From NCBI GenBank assembly GCA_963680875.1, contig OY804589.1, positions 30,978,962 to 31,042,961 on the forward strand: a DNA stretch of 64,000 nt, given 5' to 3'. Positions 43,101 to 56,300 of the stretch are shown one piece after another; position 1 is the stretch's first letter; every line of letters starts with the position of its first letter. The translations under genes were made by a program, and so were the position numbers. This DNA is from Bathymodiolus brooksi (Eukaryota > Mollusca > Bivalvia > Mytilida > Modiolidae). The notes under the pieces were generated by a model. It did not search any database and had not been told where the DNA came from. It worked only from the letters and a program-made list of their open reading frames with translations.

Positions 43101-46100
43101 TGTACATGTCTCTGCTTTATAAATATATACAGTAAGACTGTCTATACGCCCCTTGATTGGAGTAAATAATGTAAAACCAATGTCCGGCGGTATGTTAAAA
43201 TAAAACGGTTTACCTATGTTTTCATCCCTGCCGGTCCCCATGGTGGGCCGAATAACCAAATACCTTAACAAATATGTGCACAGGGGTCTCTGCTTAATAT
43301 ATATGTTTAGTTTTTATTTCTGGAGCCCTTCGTTAGCCAGAAAAATGCGAAAAACCAATATGCGTTATTACCCGGAATATCCGTCACGGTCCTGGCATCC
43401 CATTTTAGTTCCGTAATAAGCAACTTCCGGTCCTCAGGGAGGCTGATCTACATGTATGATACTTCAAAACGTTTGTCAATGCCTCTGCTTGATAACTATT
43501 CCCCGTAGATCATTCCATAGGACCTGTGGACCAAGTAAGAGGTAAAACACCATGGTCGGGTAGGTCACAATTGCCGTCTGTACAACCATTATGGCTCAAT
43601 TGTCGTCCACTTCCGGTCTCCAGGATAGCTTGACATACATGTATTATACCTCAAAATGTTTGTACATGTCTCTGCTTTATAAATATATACAGTAAGACTG
43701 TCTATATGCCCATTGATTGGAGTAAATAATGTAAAACCAATGTCCGGCGTAGGTTAAAATAAAACGGTTTACCTATGTTTTCACCCCCTTCCGGTCCCCA
43801 TGGCTGCCCGAATAACCAAATACCTTAACAAATTTGTGCGCAGGGGTCTCTGCTTAATATATATGTTTAGTTTTTATTTCTGGAGCCCTTCGTTAGCCAG
43901 AAAATGCGAAAAACCAATATGCGTTATTACCCGGAATATCCGTCACGGTCCTGGCATTCCATTTTAGTTCCGTAATAAGCAACCTCCGGTCCTCAGGGAG
44001 GCTGATCTACATGTATGATACTTCAAAACGTTTGTCAATGCCTCTGCTTGATAACTATTCCCCGTAGATCATTCCATAGGACCTGTGGACCAAGTAAGAG
44101 GTAAAAAACCATGGTCGGGTAGGTCACAATTGCCGGCTGTACAACCATTATGGCTCAATTGTCGTCCACTTCCGGTCTCCAGGATAGCTTGACATACATG
44201 TATTATACCTCAAAATGTTTGTACATGTCTCTGCTTTATAAATATATACAGTAAGACTGTCTATACGCCCCTTGATTGGAGTAAATAATGTAAAACCAAT
44301 GTCCGGCGGTATGCTAAAATAAAACGGTTTACCTATGTTTTCATCCCTGCCGGTCCCCATGGCGGGCCGAATAACCAAATACCTTAACAAATATGTGCAC
44401 AGGGGTCTCTGCTTAATATATATGTTTAGTTTTTATTTCTGGAGCCCTTCGTTAGCCAGAAAAATGCGAAAAACCAATATGCGTTATTACCCGGAATATC
44501 CGTCACGGTCCTGGCATCCCATTTTAGTTCCGTAATAAGCTACTTCCGGTCCTCAGGGAGGCTGATCTACATGTATGATACTTCAAAACGTTTGTCAATG
44601 CCTCTGCTTGATAACTATTCCCCGTAGATCATTCCATAGGACCTGTGGACCAAGTAAGAGGTAAAAAACCATGGTCGGGTAGGTCACAATTGCAGCTGTA
44701 CAACCATTATGGCTCAATTGTCGTCCACTTCCGGTCTCCAGGATAGCTTGACATACATGTATTATACCTCAAAATGTTTGTACATGTCTCTGCTTTATAA
44801 ATATATACAGTAAGACTGTCTATACGCCCCTTGATTGGAGTAAATAATGTAAAACCAATGTCCGGCGGTATGTTAAAATAAAACGGTTTACCTATGTTTT
44901 CATCCCTGCCGGTCCCCATGGTGGGCCGAATAACCAAATACCTAAACAAATATGTGCACAGGGGTCTCTGCTTAATATATATGTTTAGTTTTTATTTCTG
45001 GAGCCCTTCGTTAGCCAGAAAAATGCGAAAAACCAATATGCGTTATTACCCGGAATATCCGTCACGGTCCTGGCATCCCATTTTAGTTCCGTAATAAGCA
45101 ACTTCCGGTCCTCAGGGAGGCTGATCTACATGTATGATACTTCAAAACGTTTGTCAATGCCTCTGCTTGATAACTATTCCCCGTAGATCATTCCATAGGA
45201 CCTGTGGACCAAGTAAGAGGTAAAAAACCATGGTCGGGTAGGTCACAATTGCGGCTGTACAACCATTATGGCTCAATTGTCGTCCACTTCCGGTCTCCAG
45301 GATAGCTTGACATACATGTATTATACCTCAAAATGTTTGTACATGTCTCTGCTTTATAAATATATACAGTAAGACTGTCTATACGCCCCTTGATTGGAGT
45401 AAATAATGTAAAACCAATGTCCGGCGGTAGGTTAAAATAAAACGGTTTACCTATGTTTTCATCCCTGCCGGTCCCCATGGCGAGCCGAATAACCAAATAC
45501 CTAAACAAATATGTGCACAGGGGTCTCTGCTTAATATATATGTTTAGTTTTTATTTCTGGAGCCCTTCGTTAGCCAGAAAAATGCGAAAAACCAATATGC
45601 GTTATTACCCGGAATATCCGTCACGGTCCTGGCATCCCATTTTAGTTCCGTAATAAGCAACTTCCGGTCCTCAGGGAGGCTGATCTACATGTATGATACT
45701 TCAAAACGTTTGTCAATGCCTCTGCTTGATAACTATTCCCCGTAGATCATTCCATAGGACCTGTGGACCAAGTAAGAGGTAAAAAACCATGGTCGGGTAG
45801 GTCACAATTGCAGCTGTACAACCATTATGGCTCAATTGTCGTCCACTTCCGGTCTCCAGGATAGCTTGACATACATGTATTATACCTCAAAATGTTTGTA
45901 CATGTCTCTGCTTTATAAATATATACAGTAAGACTGTCTATATGCCCATTGATTGGAGTAAATAATGTAAAACCAATGTCCGGCGGTAGGTTAAAATAAA
46001 ACGGTTTACCTATGTTTTCATCCCTGCCGGTCCCCATGGCTGGCCGAATAACCAAATACCTTAACAAATATGTGCACAGGGGTCTCTGCTTAATATATAT

Positions 46101-47400
46101 GTTTAGTTTTTATTTCTGGAGCCCTTCGTTAGCCAGAAAAATGCGAAAAACCAATATGCGTTATTACCCGGAATATCCGTCACGGTCCTGGCATCCCATT
46201 TTAGTTCCGTAATAAGCAACTTCCGGTCCTCAGGGAGGCTTGATCTACATGTATGATACCTCAAAACGTTTGTCAATGACTCTGCTTGATAACTATTCCC
46301 CGTAGATCATTCCATAGGACCTGTGGACCAAGTCAGAAGTAAAAAACCATGGTCGGGTAGGTCAAATTGCCGGCTGTACAACCATTATGGCTCAATTGTC
46401 GTCCACTTCCGGTCTCCAGGATAGCTTGACATACATGTATTATACCTCAAAATGTTTGTACATGTCTCTGCTTTATAAATATATACAGTAAGACTGTCTA
46501 TACGCCCCTTGATTGGAGTAAATAATGTAAAACCAATGTCCGGCGGTATGTTAAAATAAAACGGTTTACCTATGTTTTCATCCCTGCCGGTCCCCATGGT
46601 GGGCCGAATAACCAAATACCTAAACAAATATGTGCACAGGGGTCTCTGCTTAATATATATGTTTAGTTTTTATTTCTGGAGCCCTTCGTTAGCCAGAAAA
46701 ATGCGAAAAACCAATATGCGTTATTACCCGGAATATCCGTCACGGTCCTGGCATCCCATTTTAGTTCCGTAATAAGCAACTTCCGGTCCTCAGGGAGGCT
46801 GATCTACATGTATGATACTTCAAAACGTTTGTCAATGCCTCTGCTTGATAACTATTCCCCGTAGATCATTCCATAGGACCTGTGGACCAAGTAAGAGGTA
46901 AAAAACCATGGTCGGGTAGGTCACAATTGCCGGCTGTACAACCATTATGGCTCAATTGTCGTCCACTTCCGGTCTCCAGGATAGCTTGACATACATGTAT
47001 TATACCTCAAAATGTTTGTACATGTCTCTGCTTTATAAATATATACAGTAAGACTGTCTATACGCCCCTTGATTGGAGTAAATAATGTAAAACCAATGTC
47101 CGGCGGTATGTTAAAATAAAACGGTTTACCTATGTTTTCATCCCTGCCGGTCCCCATGGCGGGCCGAATAACCAAATACCTAAACAAATATGTGCACAGG
47201 GGTCTCTGCTTAATATATATGTTTAGTTTTTATTTCTGGAGCCCTTCGTTAGCCAGAAAAATGCGAAAAACCAATATGCGTTATTACCCGGAATATCCGT
47301 CACGGTCCTGGCATCCCATTTTAGTTCCGTAATAAGCAACTTCCGGTCCTCAGGGAGGCTGATCTACATGTATGATACTTCAAAACGTTTGTCAATGCCT
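40200..47400 (+). repeat. Satellite domain IV (5-mer period ~2,801 bp)
   Basis: Marked by TTTTCATCCCTGCC, GGGCCGAATAACC and TGTGCACAGGGGTC. A five-monomer period is seen between 40,227 and 43,029 and between 41,347 and 44,148 (2,801-2,802 bp). Toward the right end it turns into near-monomeric repeats with ATACCTAAACAAA and ATTGCAGCTGTAC variants. Parts of it reappear in domain V. Confidence 0.7.
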
Positions 47401-50400
47401 CTGCTTGATAACTATTCCCCGTAGATCATTCCATAGGACCTGTGGACCAAGTAAGAGGTAAAAAACCATGGTCGGGTAGGTCACAATTGCAGCTGTACAA
47501 CCATTATGGCTCAATTGTCGTCCACTTCCGGTCTCCAGGATAGCTTGACATACATGTATTATACCTCAAAATGTTTGTACATGTCTCTGCTTTATAAATA
47601 TATACAGTAAGACTGTCTATATGCCCATTGATTGGAGTAAATAATGTAAAACCAATGTCCGGCGGTAGGTTAAAATAAAACGGTTTACCTATGTTTTCAT
47701 CCCTGCCGGTCCCCATGGCGGGCCGAATAACCAAATACCTTAACAAATATGTGCACAGGGGTCTCTGCTTAATATATATGTTTAGTTTTTATTTCTGGAG
47801 CCCTTTGTTAGCCAGAAAAATGCGAAAAACCAATATGCGTTATTACCCGGAATATCCGTCACGGTCCTGGCATCCCATTTTAGTTCCGTAATAGGCAACT
47901 TCCGGTCCTCAGGGAGGCTTGATCTACATGTATGATACCTCAAAACGTTTGTCAATGACTCTGCTTGATAACTATTCCCCGTAGATCATTCCATAGGACC
48001 TGTGGACCAAGTCAGAAGTAAAAAACCATGGTCGGGTAGGTCAAATTGCCGGCTGTACAACCATTATGGCTCAATTGTCGTCCACTTCCGGTCTCCAGGA
48101 TAGCTTGACATACATGTATTATACCTCAAAATGTTTGTACATGTCTCTGCTTTATAAATATATACAGTACGACTGTCTATACGCCCCTTGATTGGAGTAA
48201 ATAATGTAAAACCAATGTCCGGCGGTAGGTTAAAAGAAAACGGTTTACCTATGTTTTCACCCCTGCCGGTCCCCATGGCGGCCCGAATAACCAAATACCT
48301 TAACAAATTTGTGCGCAGGGATCTCTGCTTAATATATATGTTTAGTTTTTATATCTGGAGCCCTTCGTTAGCCAGAAAAATGCGAAAAACCAATATGCGT
48401 TATTACCCGGAATATCCGTCACGGTCCTGGCATCCCATTTTAGTTCCGTAATAAGCAACTTCCGGTCCTCAGGGAGGCTTGATCTACATGTATGATACTT
48501 CAAAACGTTTGTCAATGCCTCTGCTTGATAACTATTCCCCGTAGATCATTCCATAGGACCTGTGGACCAAGTAAGAGGTAAAAAACCATGGTCGGTAGGT
48601 CACAATTGCCGGCTGTACAACCATTATGGCTCAATTGTCGTCCACTTCCGGTCTCCAGGATAGCTTGATATACATGTATTATACCTCAAAATGTTTGTAC
48701 ATGTCTCTGCTTTATAAATATATACAGTACGACTGTCTATACGCCCCTTGATTGGAGTAAATAATGTAAAACCAATGTCCGGCGGTAGGTTAAAATAAAA
48801 CGGTTTACCTATGTTTTCACCCCTGCCGGTCCCCATGGCTGCCCGAATAACCAAATACATTAACAAATTTGTGCGCAGGGGTCTCTACTTAATATATATG
48901 TTTAGTTTTTATTTCTGGAGCCCTTCGTTAGCCAGAAAAATGCGAAAAACCAATATGCGTTATTACCCGGAATATCCGTCACGGTCCTGGCATCCCATTT
49001 TAGTTCCGTAATAGGCAACTTCCGGTCCTCAGAGAGGTTTGATCTACATGTATGATACCTCAAAACGTTTGTCAATGCCTATGCTTGATAACTATTTCCC
49101 GTAGATCATTCCATAGGACCTGTGGACCAAGTAAGAGGTAAAAAACCATGGTCGGGTAGGTCACAATTGCAGCTGTACAACCATTATGGCTCAATTGTCG
49201 TCCACTTCCGGTCTCCAGGATAGCTTGACATACATGTATTATACCTCAAAATGTTTGTACATGTCTCTGCTTTATAAATATATACAGTAAGACTGTCTAT
49301 ATGCCCATTGATTGGAGTAAATAATGTAAAACCAATGTCCGGCGGTAGGTTAAAATAAAACGGTTTACCTATGTTTTCATCCCTGCCGGTCCCCATGGCG
49401 GGCCGAATAACCAAATACCTTAACAAATATGTGCACAGGGGTCTCTGCTTAATATATATGTTTAGTTTTTATTTCTGGAGCCCTTTGTTAGCCAGAAAAA
49501 TGCGAAAAACCAATATGCGTTATTACCCGGAATATCCGTCACGGTCCTGGCATCCCATTTTAGTTCCGTAATAGGCAACTTCCGGTCCTCAGGGAGGCTT
49601 GATCTACATGTATGATACCTCAAAACGTTTGTCAATGACTCTGCTTGATAACTATTCCCCGTAGATCATTCCATAGGACCTGTGGACCAAGTCAGAAGTA
49701 AAAAACCATGGTCGGGTAGGTCAAATTGCCGGCTGTACAACCATTATGGCTCAATTGTCGTCCACTTCCGGTCTCCAGGATAGATTGACATACATGTATT
49801 ATACCTCAAAATGTTTGTACATGTCTCTGCTTTATAAATATATACAGTACGACTGTCTATACGCCCCTTGATTGGAGTAAATAATGTAAAACCAATGTCC
49901 GGCGGTAGGTTAAAAGAAAACGGTTTACCTATGTTTTCACCCCTGCCGGTCCCCATGGCGGCCCGAATAACCAAATACCTTAACAAATTTGTGCGCAGGG
50001 ATCTCTGCTTAATATATATGTTTAGTTTTTATATCTGGAGCCCTTCGTTAGCCAGAAAAATGCGAAAAACCAATATGCGTTATTACCCGGAATATCCGTC
50101 ACGGTCCTGGCATCCCATTTTAGTTCCGTAATAAGCAACTTCCGGTCCTCAGGGAGGCTTGATCTACATGTATGATACTTCAAAACGTTTGTCAATGCCT
50201 CTGCTTGATAACTATTCCCCGTAGATCATTCCATAGGACCTGTGGACCAAGTAAGAGGTAAAAAACCATGGTCGGTAGGTCACAATTGCCGGCTGTACAA
50301 CCATTATGGCTCAATTGTCGTCCACTTCCGGTCTCCAGGATAGCTTGATATACATGTATTATACCTCAAAATGTTTGTACATGTCTCTGCTTTATAAATA

Positions 50401-53300
50401 TATACAGTACGACTGTCTATACGCCCCTTGATTGGAGTAAATAATGTAAAACCAATGTCCGGCGGTAGGTTAAAATAAAACGGTTTACCTATGTTTTCAC
50501 CCCTGCCGGTCCCCATGGCTGCCCGAATAACCAAATACATTAACAAATTTGTGCGCAGGGGTCTCTACTTAATATATATGTTTAGTTTTTATTTCTGGAG
50601 CCCTTCGTTAGCCAGAAAAATGCGAAAAACCAATATGCGTTATTACCCGGAATATCCGTCACGGTCCTGGCATCCCATTTTAGTTCCGTAATAGGCAACT
50701 TCCGGTCCTCAGAGAGGTTTGATCTACATGTATGATACCTCAAAACGTTTGTCAATGCCTATGCTTGATAACTATTTCCCGTAGATCATTCCATAGGACC
50801 TGTGGACCAAGTAAGAGGTAAAAAACCATGGTCGGGTAGGTCACAATTGCAGCTGTACAACCATTATGGCTCAATTGTCGTCCACTTCCGGTCTCCAGGA
50901 TAGCTTGACATACATGTATTATACCTCAAAATGTTTGTACATGTCTCTGCTTTATAAATATATACAGTAAGACTGTCTATATGCCCATTGATTGGAGTAA
51001 ATAATGTAAAACCAATGTCCGGCGTAGGTTAAAATAAAACGGTTTACCTATGTTTTCACCCCCTTCCGGTCCCCATGGCTGCCCGAATAACCAAATACCT
51101 TAACAAATTTGTGCGCAGGGGTCTCTGCTTAATATATATGTTTAGTTTTTATTTCTGGAGCCCTTCGTTAGCCAGAAAATGCGAAAAACCAATATGCGTT
51201 ATTACCCGGAATATCCGTCACGGTCCTGGCATTCCATTTTAGTTCCGTAATAAGCAACTTCCGGTCCTCAGGGAGGCTGATCTACATGTATGATACTTCA
51301 AAACGTTTGTCAATGCCTCTGCTTGATAACTATTCCCCGTAGATCATTCCATAGGACCTGTGGACCAAGTAAGAGGTAAAAAACCATGGTCGGGTAGGTC
51401 ACAATTGCCGGCTGTACAACCATTATGGCTCAATTGTCGTCCACTTCCGGTCTCCAGGATAGCTTGACATACATGTATTATACCTCAAAATGTTTGTACA
51501 TGTCTCTGCTTTATAAATATATACAGTAAGACTGTCTATACGCCCCTTGATTGGAGTAAATAATGTAAAACCAATGTCCGGCGGTATGCTAAAATAAAAC
51601 GGTTTACCTATGTTTTCATCCCTGCCGGTCCCCATGGCGGGCCGAATAACCAAATACCTTAACAAATATGTGCACAGGGGTCTCTGCTTAATATATATGT
51701 TTAGTTTTTATTTCTGGAGCCCTTCGTTAGCCAGAAAAATGCGAAAAACCAATATGCGTTATTACCCGGAATATCCGTCACGGTCCTGGCATCCCATTTT
51801 AGTTCCGTAATAAGCTACTTCCGGTCCTCAGGGAGGCTGATCTACATGTATGATACTTCAAAACGTTTGTCAATGCCTCTGCTTGATAACTATTCCCCGT
51901 AGATCATTCCATAGGACCTGTGGACCAAGTAAGAGGTAAAAAACCATGGTCGGGTAGGTCACAATTGCAGCTGTACAACCATTATGGCTCAATTGTCGTC
52001 CACTTCCGGTCTCCAGGATAGCTTGACATACATGTATTATACCTCAAAATGTTTGTACATGTCTCTGCTTTATAAATATATACAGTAAGACTGTCTATAC
52101 GCCCCTTGATTGGAGTAAATAATGTAAAACCAATGTCCGGCGGTATGTTAAAATAAAACGGTTTACCTATGTTTTCATCCCTGCCGGTCCCCATGGTGGG
52201 CCGAATAACCAAATACCTAAACAAATATGTGCACAGGGGTCTCTGCTTAATATATATGTTTAGTTTTTATTTCTGGAGCCCTTCGTTAGCCAGAAAAATG
52301 CGAAAAACCAATATGCGTTATTACCCGGAATATCCGTCACGGTCCTGGCATCCCATTTTAGTTCCGTAATAAGCAACTTCCGGTCCTCAGGGAGGCTGAT
52401 CTACATGTATGATACTTCAAAACGTTTGTCAATGCCTCTGCTTGATAACTATTCCCCGTAGATCATTCCATAGGACCTGTGGACCAAGTAAGAGGTAAAA
52501 AACCATGGTCGGGTAGGTCACAATTGCCGGCTGTACAACCATTATGGCTCAATTGTCGTCCACTTCCGGTCTCCAGGATAGCTTGACATACATGTATTAT
52601 ACCTCAAAATGTTTGTACATGTCTCTGCTTTATAAATATATACAGTAAGACTGTCTATACGCCCCTTGATTGGAGTAAATAATGTAAAACCAATGTCCGG
52701 CGGTAGGTTAAAATAAAACGGTTTACCTATGTTTTCATCCCTGCCGGTCCCCATGGCGGGCCGAATAACCAAATACCTAAACAAATATGTGCACAGGGGT
52801 CTCTGCTTAATATATATGTTTAGTTTTTATTTCTGGAGCCCTTCGTTAGCCAGAAAAATGCGAAAAACCAATATGCGTTATTACCCGGAATATCCGTCAC
52901 GGTCCTGGCATCCCATTTTAGTTCCGTAATAAGCAACTTCCGGTCCTCAGGGAGGCTGATCTACATGTATGATACTTCAAAACGTTTGTCAATGCCTCTG
53001 CTTGATAACTATTCCCCGTAGATCATTCCATAGGACCTGTGGACCAAGTAAGAGGTAAAAAACCATGGTCGGGTAGGTCACAATTGCAGCTGTACAACCA
53101 TTATGGCTCAATTGTCGTCCACTTCCGGTCTCCAGGATAGCTTGACATACATGTATTATACCTCAAAATGTTTGTACATGTCTCTGCTTTATAAATATAT
53201 ACAGTAAGACTGTCTATATGCCCATTGATTGGAGTAAATAATGTAAAACCAATGTCCGGCGGTAGGTTAAAATAAAACGGTTTACCTATGTTTTCATCCC
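43740..53300 (+). repeat. Displaced duplication with 7,275 bp offset (13 monomers)
   Basis: About 43.74-46.0 kb matches about 51.02-53.3 kb. The private 1-bp deletion TCCGGCGTAGG is at 43,744 and 51,019, GAAAATGCGAAAAACC (two A residues short) occurs in both copies, GGTATGCTAAAAT at 44,309 and 51,584, and AAGCTACTTCCGG at 44,538 and 51,813, all about 7,275 bp apart. Small differences exist: CAACCTCCGG against CAACTTCCGG, and CGAGCCG against CGGGCCG. Confidence 0.8.
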
Positions 53301-56300
53301 TGCCGGTCCCCATGGCTGGCCGAATAACCAAATACCTTAACAAATATGTGCACAGGGGTCTCTGCTTAATATATATGTTTAGTTTTTATTTCTGGAGCCC
53401 TTCGTTAGCCAGAAAAATGCGAAAAACCAATATGCGTTATTACCCGGAATATCCGTCACGGTCCTGGCATCCCATTTTAGTTCCGTAATAAGCAACTTCC
53501 GGTCCTCAGGGAGGCTGATCTACATGTATGATACTTCAAAACGTTTGTCAATGCCTCTGCTTGATAACTATTCCCCGTAGATCATTCCATAGGACCTGTG
53601 GACCAAGTAAGAGGTAAAAAACCATGGTCGGGTAGGTCACAATTGCCGGCTGTACAACCATTATGGCTCAATTGTCGTCCACTTCCGGTCTCCAGGATAG
53701 CTTGACATACATGTATTATACCTCAAAATGTTTGTACATGTCTCTGCTTTATAAATATATACAGTAAGACTGTCTATACGCCCCTTGATTGGAGTAAATA
53801 ATGTAAAACCAATGTCCGGCGGTAGGTTAAAATAAAACGGTTTACCTATGTTTTCATCCCTGCCGGTCCCCATGGCGGGCCGAATAACCAAATACCTAAA
53901 CAAATATGTGCACAGGGGTCTCTGCTTAATATATATGTTTAGTTTTTATTTCTGGAGCCCTTCGTTAGCCAGAAAAATGCGAAAAACCAATATGCGTTAT
54001 TACCCGGAATATCCGTCACGGTCCTGGCATCCCATTTTAGTTCCGTAATAAGCAACTTCCGGTCCTCAGGGAGGCTGATCTACATGTATGATACTTCAAA
54101 ACGTTTGTCAATGCCTCTGCTTGATAACTATTCCCCGTAGATCATTCCATAGGACCTGTGGACCAAGTAAGAGGTAAAAAACCATGGTCGGGTAGGTCAC
54201 AATTGCAGCTGTACAACCATTATGGCTCAATTGTCGTCCACTTCCGGTCTCCAGGATAGCTTGACATACATGTATTATACCTCAAAATGTTTGTACATGT
54301 CTCTGCTTTATAAATATATACAGTAAGACTGTCTATATGCCCATTGATTGGAGTAAATAATGTAAAACCAATGTCCGGCGGTAGGTTAAAATAAAACGGT
54401 TTACCTATGTTTTCATCCCTGCCGGTCCCCATGGCTGGCCGAATAACCAAATACCTTAACAAATATGTGCACAGGGGTCTCTGCTTAATATATATGTTTA
54501 GTTTTTATTTCTGGAGCCCTTTGTTAGCCAGAAAAATGCGAAAAACCAATATGCGTTATTACCCGGAATATCCGTCACGGTCCTGGCATCCCATTTTAGT
54601 TCCGTAATAGGCAACTTCCGGTCCTCAGGGAGGCTTGATCTACATGTATGATACCTCAAAACGTTTGTCAATGACTCTGCTTGATAACTATTCCCCGTAG
54701 ATCATTCCATAGGACCTGTGGACCAAGTCAGAAGTAAAAAACCATGGTCGGGTAGGTCAAATTGCCGGCTGTACAACCATTATGGCTCAATTGTCGTCCA
54801 CTTCCGGTCTCCAGGATAGCTTGACATACATGTATTATACCTCAAAATGTTTGTACATGTCTCTGCTTTATAAATATATACAGTACGACTGTCTATACGC
54901 CCCTTGATTGGAGTAAATAATGTAAAACCAATGTCCGGCGGTAGGTTAAAAGAAAACGGTTTACCTATGTTTTCACCCCTGCCGGTCCCCATGGCGGCCC
55001 GAATAACCAAATACCTTAACAAATTTGTGCGCAGGGGTCTCTGCTTAATATATATGTTTAGTTTTTATATCTGGAGCCCTTCGTTAGCCAGAAAAATGCG
55101 AAAAACCAATATGCGTTATTACCCGGAATATCCGTCACGGTCCTGGCATCCCATTTTAGTTCCGTAATAAGCAACTTCCGGTCCTCAGGGAGGCTTGATC
55201 TACATGTATGATACTTCAAAACGTTTGTCAATGCCTCTGCTTGATAACTATTCCCCGTAGATCATTCCATAGGACCTGTGGACCAAGTAAGAGGTAAAAA
55301 ACCATGGTCGGGTAGGTCACAATTGCAGCTGTACAACCATTATGGCTCAATTGTCGTCCACTTCCGGTCTCCAGGATAGCTTGATATACATGTATTATAC
55401 CTCAAAATGTTTGTACATGTCTCTGCTTTATAAATATATACAGTACGACTGTCTATACGCCCCTTGATTGGAGTAAATAATGTAAAACCAATGTCCGGCG
55501 GTAGGTTAAAATAAAACGGTTTACCTATGTTTTCACCCCTGCCGGTCCCCATGGCTGCCCGAATAACCAAATACATTAACAAATTTGTGCGCAGGGGTCT
55601 CTACTTAATATATATGTTTAGTTTTTATTTCTGGAGCCCTTCGTTAGCCAGAAAAATGCGAAAAACCAATATGCGTTATTACCCGGAATATCCGTCACGG
55701 TCCTGGCATCCCATTTTAGTTCCGTAATAGGCAACTTCCGGTCCTCAGAGAGGTTTGATCTACATGTATGATACCTCAAAACGTTTGTCAATGCCTATGC
55801 TTGATAACTATTTCCCGTAGATCATTCCATAGGACCTGTGGACCAAGTAAGAGGTAAAAAACCATGGTCGGGTAGGTCACAATTGCAGCTGTACAACCAT
55901 TATGGCTCAATTGTCGTCCACTTCCGGTCTCCAGGATAGCTTGACATACATGTATTATACCTCAAAATGTTTGTACATGTCTCTGCTTTATAAATATATA
56001 CAGTAAGACTGTCTATATTCCCCTTGATTGGAGTAAATAATGTAAAACCAATGTCCGGCGGTAGGTTAAAATAAAACGGTTTACCTATGTTTTCATCCCT
56101 GCCGGTCCCCATGGCGGGCCGAATAACCAAATACCTTAACAAATATGTGCACAGGGGTCTCTGCTTAATATATATGTTTAGTTTTTATTTCTGGAGCCCT
56201 TCGTTAGCCAGAAAAATGCGAAAAACCAATATGCGTTATTACCCGGAATATCCGTCACGGTCCTGGCATCCCATTTTAGTTCCGTAATAGGCAACTTCCG

